Shown here one piece after another: positions 1 to 9,930 of a stretch of DNA of 13,114 nt; the first letter of the stretch is position 1; every line of letters starts with the position of its first letter. Both the position numbers and the translations under genes were made by a program. The stretch comes from Monoraphidium neglectum (taxonomy: Eukaryota > Chlorophyta > Chlorophyceae > Sphaeropleales > Selenastraceae): the NCBI RefSeq assembly GCF_000611645.1, contig NW_014012052.1, positions 1 through 13,114 on the forward strand, given 5' to 3'. The notes beneath the pieces are model-generated. The model had not been told where the DNA came from, ran no database searches, and was given only the letters and a program-made list of their open reading frames with translations.

Positions 1-21
1 CCCATCCCCCCTACCCACCAG

Positions 22-2248
22 CATGGCCGAGGTGGACGACACCCTGAAGCGGCTGCGTGCGGCGGTGCCGGCCGACCCCATGCTGGCGGAGGAGGTGGGC
101 ACTGAGCAGGTGGCGGAGGTGGTGTCGCGCTGGACCGGCATCCCCACCACGCGGCTGCAGCAGACAGAGCGCGACAAGCTCATGCACCTGGCGGCCGAGC
201 TGCACAAGAGGGTCGTGGGGCAGGACACCGCGGTCGACGCAGTGGCGGCCGCGGTGCTGCGCAGCCGCGCAGGGCTGGCGGCGCGCAACCGCGGCAGCAG
301 CTTCCTGTTCCTGGGGCCCACCGGGGTCGGCAAGACGGAGCTGGCCAAGGCCCTGGCGCAGCAGGTGGGTGGGTGGCCTGGCCAGGTTTATGTTCAGGGT
401 CCAGGGCTGTGTGTGTGGGCTCAAGGTACAGGGCTGCCCGTGGCGGGTTGGAAATTGTAGCCCCACCGTTTACAGCTGCGGTGGGCACACCTATTAGACG
501 CCAAGGGTCCGGCAGGAAACACCTTTGGGTGGCAGGCAGGGGGCTGTATCTATTGGATTGTGGTTTCAGCCAGTCGCCTTGCTTGGACGCATCAGTACCT
601 GGCATCTGTGCAAACAATCTTGCTGCACCCCGCTCTCTTTCATCCCCCCCCTTACTTTATCGTGCCGCGCCCTACCCCAGCTGTTTGATGACGAGAAGAT
701 GATGATCCGCCTGGACATGAGCGAGTACATGGAGAAGCACAGCGTCAGCCGCCTGGTGGGGGCGCCCCCCGGCTACGTTGGCCACGAGGAGGGCGGCCAG
801 CTGACAGAGGCGGTGCGGCGCAAGCCTTACGCTGTGGTGCTGTTTGACGAGGTGGAGAAGGCCCACCCCGAGGTCTTCAACATACTGCTGTCGGTGAGGG
901 GAGGGGGGGGGTGCGGGGCAGCCGAGGCACGGCTGGCATGTGGAGAGTGGTGGACCAGCACGGTGCCTGGCGTGTAGCTGAAAGCACGGCGCTTGATAGC
1001 TCATTGGTGGTGAAGGTACCAGTGTGGTGAGGGCGCGGCGAACCCAATATTTCACACTGCCGCGGAGGGTCCCTTGGCAAGCAAGTCATGAATGTTACAA
1101 TTGTTGTCTTTGCTCACGTTTCTGCCAAGCCGCCCTCTTATACCGGCCACTCTCTTTCCGCCTCCCCCATCCAAGGTCCTGGATGATGGCCGGGTCACGG
1201 ACAGCAAGGGGCGCACCGTGTCGTTCGCCAACACCATCGTCATCCTCACGTCCAACCTGGGCAGCCAGTTCCTGCTGGAGGCAGCTGTTGCACAGAGCAG
1301 CAGGCCCACCACACCAGACGCTGGCCGCCCGCGCACGCCCGTGACCATGGCTGGTGAGTATTTTCCCCCTCTGCTTGCTGGTCCGGGGTGCACTGAGGCT
1401 CAGCGGTGACCAGCTTAAGGTGTTGTCAGCTCGCTCACGCCTCGTCATGATTCTCAACTCTGGTGTTCTGTGGGCGGCTGTTTTGAGTGCCTTTCAATTT
1501 TTCCTCCGTATCCTTCCCCCCTGCCCCTTCCCCCTCCCCCTGCTTCCCCGCAGCTGCCAAGGAGCTGGCCCTGGGCGCTGTGAAGCGCCACTTCCCCCCT
1601 GAGTTCCTCAACCGTCTCGATGACATCGTGTGCTTCGACCCCCTGGCCAAGGGCCAGCTCATAGGGGTGGCGCGCCTCATGGCGCAGGAGCTCAACGACC
1701 GCCTGGCCCCCAAGAACATCACGCTGGCCATGACTGACGCCGCCCTCGAGTACGCCGTGGCAGCATCGTACGAGCCCGCATACGGTGCCAGGCCGCTGCG
1801 TCGCTGGCTGGAGCACCACATGTGAGCGGGGTCGGCTGGATCTTGATTTCTTCGCAAACAGGGAGTGGTGATTGGAAATTGCACCAGGGTTCCTCTGCGC
1901 CGCTGCCTGGAGGTTGTTTGGTGTTGCTTGCTTGGGCTGCGCACCCAGCGATGTGTCCTCAGGCCCTGAACTCACGCTCATTGCCGCCCCCACTCCCCGC
2001 TTTCAACCCCTCATCTCAGCATTACGGACCTGTCGCGCATGATCATCAGCGGCGAGCTGGAGGACTCGACCACGGTCACGTGCGACTACAGCGGTATCAC
2101 GGGGACACTCGCCTACAGCTCCGAGCCCAAGCCGGTGCTGCCTGGCGCCGCCACCCCGCGTTCCAACGGCAAGCGCCCCATAAACCTGGAGCCAATGGGT
2201 TACACGGTGGAGGACCCCGACGACGATGACGACGAGATGCGGGAATGA
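22..2248 (+). CDS. HSP101: ClpB/Hsp101 protein disaggregase, 3' part (5 exons, 5'-truncated by window)
   Basis: ATP-driven Hsp100 disaggregase that threads aggregated proteins through a hexameric pore, working with Hsp70. Exons read: 22-364, 681-893, 1176-1353, 1554-1821, 2020-2248, with GT-AG introns, giving about 409 residues, under half of a usual ~900-residue Hsp101. Seen in order: end of the middle region, then [18 protein letters not shown], Walker A GPTGVGKT (314-337), pore loop GYVGHEEGG, Walker B VVLFDE (834-851), sensor-1 TSN, sensor-2 GARPLRR, and an acidic tail [12 protein letters not shown]. Module 1 and the N-domain must lie left of the window; the ATG at 23 is internal, directly behind a splice acceptor. 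The GHEEGG loop, the ALAQQLFDDE stretch and the acidic tail resemble plant cytosolic Hsp101 more than organellar ClpB, so a cytosolic location is inferred. Oddities: Ser replaces the usual Gln before VLDDG (at the exon 2/3 join), and a Pro/Thr/Arg-rich insertion follows sensor-1. The family assignment is very secure; the compartment is less so. Confidence 0.95.
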
Positions 2249-2529
2249 TGAGCACGAAAGATTGAAAGGGGGGTTGAATTGTTCAAGAGCTCACACAAGA
2301 GTGTAGGGTGCGACAGCAGCAGCGGCTCGGACGGTTGTTTGTGCTTTGCTTACCTTAACTTGAAATGAAATCATTGTTGGTTGTACGAGTTCACACCGCT
2401 TCATGCAGTTGGAGAGTCTGAGCTGGTAGAAGTTGATTCCAGTGAGAGTGTCTTGCGTTTTCGAGCGGCAAACCTGCACTTGGTGCTAGGCCTCACGAGC
2501 ACCTTGTTGAATGCATGTTCACGTGCATT

Positions 2530-2534
2530 TGTAA
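2530..2534 (+). promoter_or_regulatory. Candidate polyadenylation signal TGTAA for the Hsp101 gene
   Basis: TGTAA is the usual polyadenylation element in chlorophyte green algae. This copy lies 282 bp after the Hsp101 stop codon. A second copy at 2704-2708 is equally possible, so the 3' end of this transcript is not decided by sequence alone. Confidence 0.45.
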
Positions 2535-2703
2535 TTCCCATCAGAAACACGTATGTTTCTTGAAGATTTGCAGCTCTATGAGGTTGGACGAGCAGGAGGG
2601 GGCCCCTTCCGACATTCGCGGACCCACCCTGGGCTGCAGAAGCACTGAGCAGTGACATGGGCGAAACAGCTGTCAAGCAGAGTCACATGGGCCACTGGTA
2701 GCC

Positions 2704-2708
2704 TGTAA
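2704..2708 (+). promoter_or_regulatory. Alternative candidate polyadenylation signal TGTAA
   Basis: Second TGTAA downstream of the Hsp101 stop, about 456 bp away. It sits near the probable boundary between the Hsp101 3' UTR and the promoter of the splicing-factor gene that follows. Confidence 0.35.
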
Positions 2709-3149
2709 AACACAAAACGTTTCTGGGCTCAAGCTGACATCCTGACCGTGCATGGCAGTTGTGGCAGAGCTGCGCAAGTGCGCAAGTGCGCAGCAGATGC
2801 GCACACAGGTCATTGGGCAGCGGGCGACGGTGACGTCGTGCTTGCCTTGATCGAGTACGGTACTGCGATAACCAGGATAAATCGGGTATACACCACTTCA
2901 TCACATTACATACGACAACAAGCGGACACTGCCACAACACATTGCGGTGCGTACTGTAGATCAGCCTCGCGCACCAAACCATTAAACAGCACGGTTATCC
3001 TCGTGGTAACAGTAGATGATAACGATAGGGCTTGCGGAGAGGCAGAGCAGCCAGGCATTTGCTATCGCGAAGCAGAACGCGGCCAGGAGGTGGCAGTGCG
3101 CTGCGGGAGGGAGCGCGGCGCACCCTGCTGCTGGGCGGCGGTGGCGGTC

Positions 3150-6080
3150 ATGAGCCTCTATGGCGACCTGCCCCAGGCCAAGAGTGAGGACGGCGTTGGA
3201 ACGAACAAGGGATGGTCAGGCACGGCGCCCAAACTGCAGCCAACGCTGCGCAAGCCGGCCGGGTTCGCCCCAACGTCCGTGCTGCGTGCTGGCGCCGGCG
3301 GCCGAGGCGCCGGCCCTGCTGGCCGCACGCTACCAGGCCCGGCTGGCCGTGGCAGCGGCAGAGGCCCTGGGCCTGCGCCCGTGGGATCCATCGCGGCGCC
3401 AAGCAGAGGTGGCAGAGGCGGCGCTGCCGATGCGGCGGAGCCCGGTGCGGGTGGTGGCGGCGGTGCCGGTGGCGGTGGCGGTGGGCCTATTGTGGTGTCG
3501 GCCCTGAGCTTCTTCAGCACCCACGGTGAACCTATAGCCGATGAGTATGACCCCTCGCGTCCCAATGACTACGAGGACGTCCTGCGCGAGAGGGAGCGCA
3601 AACGGCGCGACGCCGAGGAGGAGGCGGAGCGGGTCAAGCGGCAGCGGGAGGCGGAGCTGGTGGGCGCCACTGGGCCGGATTGCTCGGCTGTGGCGGGGGC
3701 TGGAGGGTTTGAGATTGCTGTGGTTGAGGCGGTTGTGGGGGGACGCCATGTGCAGGTTCTAGAACTGTCTCGTGGTGGCGTGCACCTGGTGGCGTGCACT
3801 GCTCCTGGGCGCCTGCACCCCTTTGCAGCATCACACAAAATGCGTGTTCATCTTGCCCTGCCACCCATCATCTTGCCCTGCTGCCAATTTACAGGAGGCG
3901 GAGCGGCGGAAGCGGGAACAGGCCGAGGCAGTTGCGGCGGTCCTGGCCATGTCGCGGCCGTCAGCGGAGCGCGGCGCCCCTGTCGCGGGCGAGGGGGCGC
4001 AGGTCAAGCAGGAGCCCTCTGGCGCCCTGGATGTGAGTGACCGCCTGCTGTGGCTGCGTCGCCTGTCCCAGGCCAACAGGGGCGTTCTTGCCCTTGACTG
4101 CTGAGAGCACGGTGGTCTGAGCTTGGCGGTGGTGCAGGTCCCTCCTCCACGCTGGTAATGATGCAGCTGGTCGCCACAGCCCGGCAGTAAGCACCTGAAT
4201 CTTCCACTCACCAGGCGGACGAGCGGGAGCGGCGGCTGAAGCTGAGCGGCGAGGAGGCGTTTGCGGCGCGCGCCCGGCTGAGCAGGTGGGGGCGGCCATG
4301 CTTGCGTGCGCTCAGGGTCATGTATGGTTTCAGAGCCGCTGGCTGCGAGATACGCTGGGCTCTAACACCAGCATTGGCTTGGCTACAAAAGCTGCATTGT
4401 TTTGCGCCCAGAGTTTGCTGGGGCTGCACTCCTCCCTTCGTCATGCAGAAACGGGCCCCCTGGAGCCACCGGACCCGGGGAGACCGCCGCAGCCGGAGCA
4501 GCAGCAACAGCAGCCGCCGCTGCCGCTGCAGCAGCAGCAGCAGCAGCCGCTGCCGAAGGACCGGGTGGCCCCAAGGGCTTGGGCCTGGCTCAGAAGCTGC
4601 TGGAGAAGATGGGTTGGCGTGAGGGCGAAGGCCTGGGGCGCAATCGCCAGGGCATATCTACGCCGCTCATTGCCCAGAAGCGCGGTGACCATGCGGCAGT
4701 CATTGTCAACGCTCCAGAGAGACCGCGGCAGGAGGGTGGAGAGGTGCGCCCCTTTATATGAGCGAGGCCATTGGGACTGCCCTGGTCGGCGGCCGGCGCG
4801 ATGGCATCCCAAGGTCCTGCCTGCCCCGGCATTAGCCAGGCCAACGCAGCAGCTTGGCTGTGATCCCCCCCCGGGCGGCAACGCGACTCCTCCCGACTGC
4901 CAGGGCCCTCCCGACAAGCGGCCGCGTGTGGGCTCTGCGCTTGTGGGCCCCCCGAGCCGTGTTCTCGTGCTGCGCAACATGGTGGGGCCTGGGCAGGTGG
5001 ATGAGGACCTGGAGGAAGAGGTGCGCGCCCAAGGGGTGGGGTGGGGTGGGGGTGGGGGGTTGAGGTGGGGCGAGGGTGCTGCGGATTGGCATGCCATGTT
5101 GCAGCAGGATGACGGGCGGAAAAGGGTTGCTTGCTGCTGCTGTTGTTGTTCGGGATAGATATGCATAGGGGATGGTGGGTGGGTGTGGGCTCCAAGGTGG
5201 TGGTGTGTTTGTGTGTGTGCATGTGTTGATGGGGGGTGGAGTTGCATATGAAGCAGTAGTGGTGGTTGCCAGGAGAAGCGGGTGGAAGCGCTGAAGTTGG
5301 GCCTGCCGGTGTCGGCAGCTTCCACCGTGCTGAGGTGATCCCCCTGCTGGGCCGTATGCTGCGGTGCAGGTTGGCTTGGAGCTGTCCAAGTACGGTCAGG
5401 TGGGACAGAATGGATAAGCAAGCCGGGGGCACTGGGGTGGGGATAGGAGTGGGGTGGGGTGGTGATGGGAGTGGGGAAGGGAGGCTTGGTGCCTGAGGAG
5501 CCTGGCGGGTTCCCGGCGACGGCACTCATAGGTAACCTTCTTGGGGTGCTTGAGGTCTTTCTATCGTTGACACCCCTCTGTCACCACCTGCAGCTGCCGC
5601 ACCCACAGCCCCCCCCTGGTATCTACCGTGCCGCGCACTCCTGCCCGGTGCCTCGCAGGTGGTGGACGTGAAAATCTTTGAGGTGCTGAGTCCAGGCTAC
5701 GAGCCCGCGGAAGCGGTCCGCATCTTTGTCGCCTTTGACCGGGTCGACTCTGCAGTAAAGGCCAACATAGACCTCCAGGGCAGGTTCTTTGGCGGAAAAG
5801 AGGTACGCGCGCTGTGGGGCTTGTTGTTCCCCTTCGCGCCTCTTCCCAGGCTGCATCAGTGGCATGTCCTGAAAACTCCCTACCCTTGTGTGGGTCCATT
5901 GTGGGGGTGCCTGGGTGCGGGTGTCTTTACCTCCGACGACCGCGCCCTCCCCCCAGCACCAACCCCAGCGCCGCGCCCCCTGATTCCAACCACTGCCAGG
6001 TTCGGGTGGCATTCTTCCCTGAGGAACGCTTTGATCGACAGGAGCTTGCGCCCGCGCCCGGCGAGTTTGGGGAGGGCTGA
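3150..6080 (+). CDS. DRT111: DRT111/SFPS (RBM17/SPF45-type) splicing factor, 8 exons
   Basis: Nuclear splicing factor of the SPF45/RBM17 family, which acts in early spliceosome assembly and 3' splice-site choice. Exons read: 3150-3659, 3895-4032, 4215-4285, 4449-4743, 4904-5020, 5370-5399, 5659-5802, 6000-6080, giving about 461 residues (the Arabidopsis protein is nearer 390). Seen: N-terminal MSLYGDLP; a Gly/Ala/Pro-rich stretch; DEYDPSRPNDYEDV; a charged Glu/Arg helix; SGEEAF; polyalanine; a G-patch (about residues 283-326: GLGLAQKLLEKMGW, then GLGRNRQGISTPL); and a C-terminal RRM of UHM type (RVLVLRNMVGPGQVDEDLEE, SKYG, AVRIFVAF). Its R-x-F loop is RFF at about 429-431; in SPF45 this loop binds ULM peptides of SF3B1, U2AF and SF1. 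The end, ELAPAPGEFGEG, is plant DRT111-like. The start at 3150 is fixed by the conserved MSLYGDLP. Exon 5 could instead begin at 4850 (same frame, adding 18 residues). All introns are GT-AG. Confidence 0.95.
4486..4554 (+). repeat. GCN trinucleotide repeat encoding polyalanine in DRT111 exon 4
   Basis: Twenty-three codons, all Ala except one Gly and one Thr, ending in 15 consecutive Ala. They mix GCA, GCC and GCT and include six GCA in a row. The tract lies just upstream of the G-patch, in a linker the family does not conserve, so its length probably varies between strains (inference). Confidence 0.9.
5033..5076 (+). repeat. G-run cluster in DRT111 intron 5 (possible G-quadruplex)
   Basis: At least five runs of three to six G separated by one to a few bases, starting 12 bases after the exon 5 donor (5021). 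The G-rich strand is the coding strand, so the pre-mRNA would carry the runs. Quadruplex formation is inferred from the pattern only. Confidence 0.6.
5197..5226 (+). repeat. GT-rich simple repeat in DRT111 intron 5
   Basis: Imperfect (GT)n microsatellite within the intron between exon 5 and the microexon. No further function is visible. Confidence 0.6.
5370..5399 (+). other. 30-nt microexon of DRT111 (exon 6)
   Basis: Encodes ten residues, VGLELSKYGQ, in phase 0 on both sides. They match the conserved V-G-x-E-x-x-K-Y-G segment in the RRM of plant DRT111, so the exon is needed for a normal domain. The acceptor is GGTGCAG and the donor CAG/GTGGGA. It is flanked by introns of 349 and 259 bp, both G-rich. 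Confidence 0.85.
5425..5481 (+). repeat. G-run cluster in DRT111 intron 6 (possible G-quadruplex)
   Basis: Seven or more runs of three to five G within 57 bases, starting about 25 bases after the microexon donor. With the intron 5 cluster, it brackets the 30-nt exon. Confidence 0.6.
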
Positions 6081-7130
6081 TGGTTGTGACTGCAAGCCCA
6101 TCCGGGTGTGCAACCGACGCAATGCCAGTGCGCCACGACCGACACAAGTAACAAGCCTCAGATGTCCTTTATTGCGCGTGGCCGGGCAACACCTCTATGG
6201 CAGGTCAACGCTGTCAACAGCATCCTTGCATGTGGCAGCCAGTCGCGGGATGCCAAGGAAAGTTGGTTGACTCATTGGCTGCCGCATGTTGTGAAAATGC
6301 ATTTGCAGCGATGGACACAAGGGCCGGTCATTTCAGGAGGTGCTTCGGGTACATTTTTTGTTTCAGCGATTTTTGTAGGCAGCACGAGTCATCTTGTACG
6401 TGTTCTTCAGCTTGCTGTGCTGGCTAAACCCATGGATGGCTGCCCATACCATACCGGCCTGCTGGCACCAAAGGACCCACTGCCAAGAGGGTCAGTGACA
6501 CGCCTGTTGGGTGGAGGCTCTGAAAGTGCTGATTCATTAGAAATTGCTCGATGTAGAGGTCCTCACTTGGGCGAGCCGCACTACCGTAATCCATTGGATA
6601 TCCTCGCGTGAATGTGTGAGGCGAGGATGAGAGGATGCCGCCACCTCTTCGATTCCCAGGCATACGTGATCTATTTTTCCAACCGACACTACCGGTATTC
6701 ACCTAGCGTACACGACATTTTTCCTCCTTGTATCAGTCAGCTGCTCAACCGGGCGCCGTGGGACGCCATCTCCAATTCCGCGCGGTTGCCACAGGCCGTG
6801 CCCGGTAAGGGGTGCCCGCAAGACCATTGCCCACGCCCTGGGGATCTGCCTTGGGATTGCTGAACGTGCTCAAGAGGGTTGTGCAGCAGTCACTTGCTGA
6901 ATTGTCATGGCAGATGACAGATCGGAATCGTGAGCCCATCTCGGGAGAGGGACGGCGGTACGGCACCCGGCAGCCCACCTACACCACCCGATCCCAGAAC
7001 ACCACATACCCGGCAGTCGTGTGGACTTCCTGCAGCCACCAGTTTTTCTACCTAAGATATCCACACGCCGACTCAACTCTGCCGCAAACACCTCCCTGTG
7101 TCACTCACCCCGCGACCCAGGCGTGACACC
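6081..7130. other. Intergenic: DRT111 3' UTR and upstream region of first PAK-repeat gene
   Basis: No supported gene. Base composition is more even than in the exons. An open frame at 6108-6611 matches no family I recognise and lacks the strong G/C third-position bias of the real exons. No TGTAA was found; inverted CCAAT boxes (ATTGG) occur at 6274-6278 and 6593-6597. Confidence 0.6.
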
Positions 7131-8837
7131 ATGATGGCATCCTGCTTCACTGCTGTATCACTTGCTACCTTCATCCTGATTGCCGTCCCCGGCGCTACGA
7201 CAGCTTGTGTTCAATCTGGCCACACACCGCAAGATGTTGCTGCGCTGCCCTTGCCGGCTGCCAGGGCCATTCCCCGGCACCTTTTGGCGGGCCCACCTGC
7301 GGTGGCAAAAGATGCGACACCTTCGTCTGAGCCCACCAAGTTAGCTGTCGCCTTGCCTGCACCAAAGCAGTCGGCACCCATCGCAATTGCTGCCAAGGAC
7401 TCGCCAGCGCCGACGACGGGCAATGCCGCAGCCAAGGACAATGAGGCAGCAGCACCCCAAAAGGTGCGGTGCATGGAGACTGCTGATCAGCATCAAAGGC
7501 CCGCAGCTGGGGCACACATACATGTGATTGTTACGAGGTGTTGTTGCCAGGGGGGGTGCCTGTGCAGAGCGGGCCTTACTCGCACTACTGGCGCCACCCA
7601 ACAATGCCCTTGCAAACCCGAATCTACTGACTTCAGCCCACCAACTCCACATTGCAGGACACTGAAGCTGCCAGCGTCGCCGCCCCTGCAAAGTCTGCAG
7701 ACGCAGCCGCGCCAGCCAAGTCTGCTGGATCCCTGGCAAGAGCAACGCCGGCCAAAGACCCTGTTGCCCCTGCCAAGGGGGACGCACCGGCCAAAGATGA
7801 CAACGCGGCTGCCGTCTCAAAGTCTGCAGACGCCAAGTCTGTTGAGACCGTCGCTCCTGCAAAGTCTGCCGACGCCGCAGCGCCGGCCAAAGCCCCTTCT
7901 GCATCCGCCACAGGGGATGCCCCGGCAAAGGACGACAAAGCGGCCTCCCCCGCCAAGTCTGCAGACTCGGCTGCCCCAGCGAAGTCGTCCGGTGCCGTTG
8001 CTCCTGCCAAGTCGGCCGATGCCGCAGCGCCGGCCAAAGACTCTGCTGCACCGCCAAAGGGGGACGCGCCCGCCAAAGATGACAAAGTGGCTGCACCATC
8101 AAAGGTAGGCTTGCTGATTGCATCAGTCCAGAAATTGTGTGCGCCTGCCTGACATGAAATGGTGGGTGTATTGTTCGGCGGCGTAGCGGTACGGGCAGGT
8201 CAAATGGCTAGGGAGGCGCGCTGGTATCCCCATCCCGCTGTAACGTTCAACAATGCCATACCCTTGTATAACCACAAAACAATTCCTAGGCGGGTACTGC
8301 TACGAAGGACGACAAGGCAGCTGACGACAAGCCCAAGGATGCCAAGGCTGCAGCAGACAAGCCAAAAGATGGCAAGCCCAAGGCGAGTTGTGTGCATCGA
8401 GTTTCACGGTTGGAGGTGGTGGGGTTGAGGCAGGATGTGTGAGCCCGCTGCACGTAGGAACTTGTGAGTTCGCCGCTTGAACCGCCTATGCAGCAAACCA
8501 TTGCCTGAAAAGGTTCTTGCAAGGGCGATTGCTCGTTTTTACGTAATGCAATGGTGATTTGGGGGATCGCTTGGCTCGGTGGCAGCAAAACGCAAACGAT
8601 TATGGATTGGAAGACCGCCGGTGCTGCAGCGTCATCACCAGAACGCAATGAATCTACTTGCGCATTCACCACACGTCATGTCTGCAGGTGGCATACATTG
8701 CCTTCGACTCGCTGAGGGGCATTGTGGAGTACGAGGACAAGCCCAAGGCGGCTGGTGGCGAGATGCCGCCCCCTGCCAAGCTGCCTAGTGCCCCTGCGCC
8801 AGCCAAGAACAGCGCTCGTGGGCGTCGCCGCGTCTGA
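7131..8837 (+). CDS. Secreted Ala/Pro/Lys/Asp-rich repeat protein, paralogue 1 (4 exons)
   Basis: Family not recognised. Exons read: 7131-7463, 7658-8104, 8290-8382, 8688-8837, all phase 0, giving about 340 residues. Starts MMASCFTAVSLATFILIAV, a signal peptide probably cut near GATTA/C, so entry to the secretory pathway is inferred. Next comes a low-complexity region with the motif RHLLAG, imperfect APAKSADAA units and four GDAPAKDD-like units, rich in Ala and Pro with Lys and Asp in near balance; probably disordered. The last exon encodes 49 residues with a short hydrophobic start (AYIAF) and end [11 protein letters not shown] plus two residues. There is no GPI-type hydrophobic tail. About 30 of these 49 residues are identical in the gene at 9931-11624, proving common descent. 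Intron 3 appears to use a GC donor. APA/SAP motifs recall arabinogalactan-protein glycomodules, and PAK repeats recall histone H1 tails, but neither assignment is secure. Either ATG (7131 or 7134) could start it. Confidence 0.75.
8383..8384 (+). other. Non-canonical GC 5' splice site (intron 3 of first PAK-repeat gene)
   Basis: The exon end AAG/GCGAGT fits the known GC-AG class of introns, which need a strong surrounding consensus. It keeps phase 0 into the acceptor CTGCAG/GTG at 8688, and the preceding Lys codon matches the PAK/GTGGGT junction of the paralogue. A GT donor nine bases downstream (TGT/GTGCAT) would also keep frame, adding Ala-Ser-Cys, but is much weaker. Confidence 0.6.
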
Positions 8838-9224
8838 TGATATCTGACACGGTTGCAATTATATGTGAACTGAATCAACAAAGCCTGGATACATGCAAAG
8901 CATGAGGTGCCTCCAGCCCCCCCCCAGGCTGTGAGATGTTTCTGTCTTGCTTGAACCAAACATTCAGCCATCTGCAATCGAGGGCTGCCCTTGTGACAGG
9001 CGTAGCTGTTGAATGCCACAGCGGAATCAATTTGCACCGTAGCCATCGACAGATGCTCTTTTGTCCCTTAAAGCTTAACATGGAAGTGGCAAGCAGGCTA
9101 CAACTATTGCATCCAGGTCCCATGGCCATCTACTTTATCGCCAGCCCTCTTTCATTGGTGTGGGAAGGATTGATCCCACCTTGTGGTGGCGTTCACGCGC
9201 AATACAAGGTCCTCTCATATTGTA

Positions 9225-9229
9225 TGTAA
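9225..9229 (+). promoter_or_regulatory. Candidate polyadenylation signal TGTAA, first PAK-repeat gene
   Basis: TGTAA 388 bp after the stop of the first paralogue. Another TGTAA at 9280-9284 could serve instead. Confidence 0.4.
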
Positions 9230-9593
9230 TTGAGACCTTCTCGCAAACTGTATGTTGATATGCTTGCAGCAGGGAACACTGTAACGACCGTGCTTGTGCT
9301 CAGCCTACACAGCTACACTGACATGGGTGGTGCAACAGCACATTGGCACGTGCACGCTTGACTCCAGTGGCGTCGTTGCTGGTGACGCCGCGCACACACT
9401 GCCTGCGGACGGATCTGCACTGACGAGCGAGCTTGAATAGCGCCAGAATTAGTTGTTTGCTGGCCCGGGGTCGCGTCCGTGGCTACCAAATCCGGATCAA
9501 TGCGGCCAGGGGAATCAGCACTATCGCGTCATTAGGCGGCTCCTCCGGGTGATACCACTGATGAGCGCAGACACGAGTTCAATTGACCTTCTA

Positions 9594-9598
9594 CCAAT
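9594..9598 (+). promoter_or_regulatory. CCAAT box upstream of second PAK-repeat gene
   Basis: CCAATCAG is an almost ideal NF-Y site. It lies about 330 bp upstream of the start codon at 9931, on the coding strand. The transcription start is unknown, so its activity is inferred. Confidence 0.35.
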
Positions 9599-9930
9599 CA
9601 GCGCGGAGTTTGTTCAGCAGGCTACTGGAACACACTTGCTCATCCCCCACAGCGCAGCCATCCAGCTCCTTTGGTCAGGCGTGCTGGGCCCACCCCCTGG
9701 TAGGCGCGGAGACGTGCGCAGGGTACCAGCAATGGATGAAAACCATGCGTGCGCCACAGCTGCAAACATGATCCCTGACGGCACTGCCCTGCCTGGGCAA
9801 AATGGCGGGTGACCCCTGCAATGGAGGTGACTGTGCACACCTGGCCAGCAGCCCCGTATTGATGCAGGCAACTCTATCGTCAGTGTCGGCCCCCACGCCG
9901 TTGTCCACTCTTTCACAGTTTGCAGAGGAG

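Larger units (their letters stand above)
2249..3149. other. Intergenic: Hsp101 3' UTR, then promoter/leader of DRT111
   Basis: No supported gene. The left part is less GC-rich than the coding exons and is probably 3' UTR. An 8-bp tandem (TGCGCAAG, about 2.5 copies) lies at 2771-2793. The right part, from about 2748, stays open in the same frame as DRT111 up to its start codon, but its translation is not recognisable. No clear TATA box was seen. Confidence 0.6.
8838..9930. other. Intergenic region between the two PAK-repeat paralogues
   Basis: No supported gene. An open frame at 8936-9229 has no recognisable domain or coding-like codon use. It holds two possible TGTAA signals for the upstream gene and a CCAAT box for the downstream gene, listed separately. 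I see no shared sequence here with the region upstream of the first paralogue, so if the pair arose by duplication, the flanks have diverged. Confidence 0.6.

Noticed and set aside
4441..5529. Minus-strand open frames of over 300 residues opposite DRT111
   Set aside because: Pro/His/Thr- or Cys-rich low-complexity products of the reverse strand of GC-rich exons and G-rich introns; no domain is visible.
6108..6611. 167-residue open frame between DRT111 and the first PAK-repeat gene
   Set aside because: No recognisable domain, no signal peptide, and codon use lacks the strong G/C third position of the verified exons.
7633..8085. Antisense open frame with ADLAGA/ADFAGA units resembling a pentapeptide-repeat protein
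   Set aside because: It is the reverse complement of the APAKSADAA repeats. The sense strand has a signal peptide, splice sites and a paralogue; the antisense frame has none of these.
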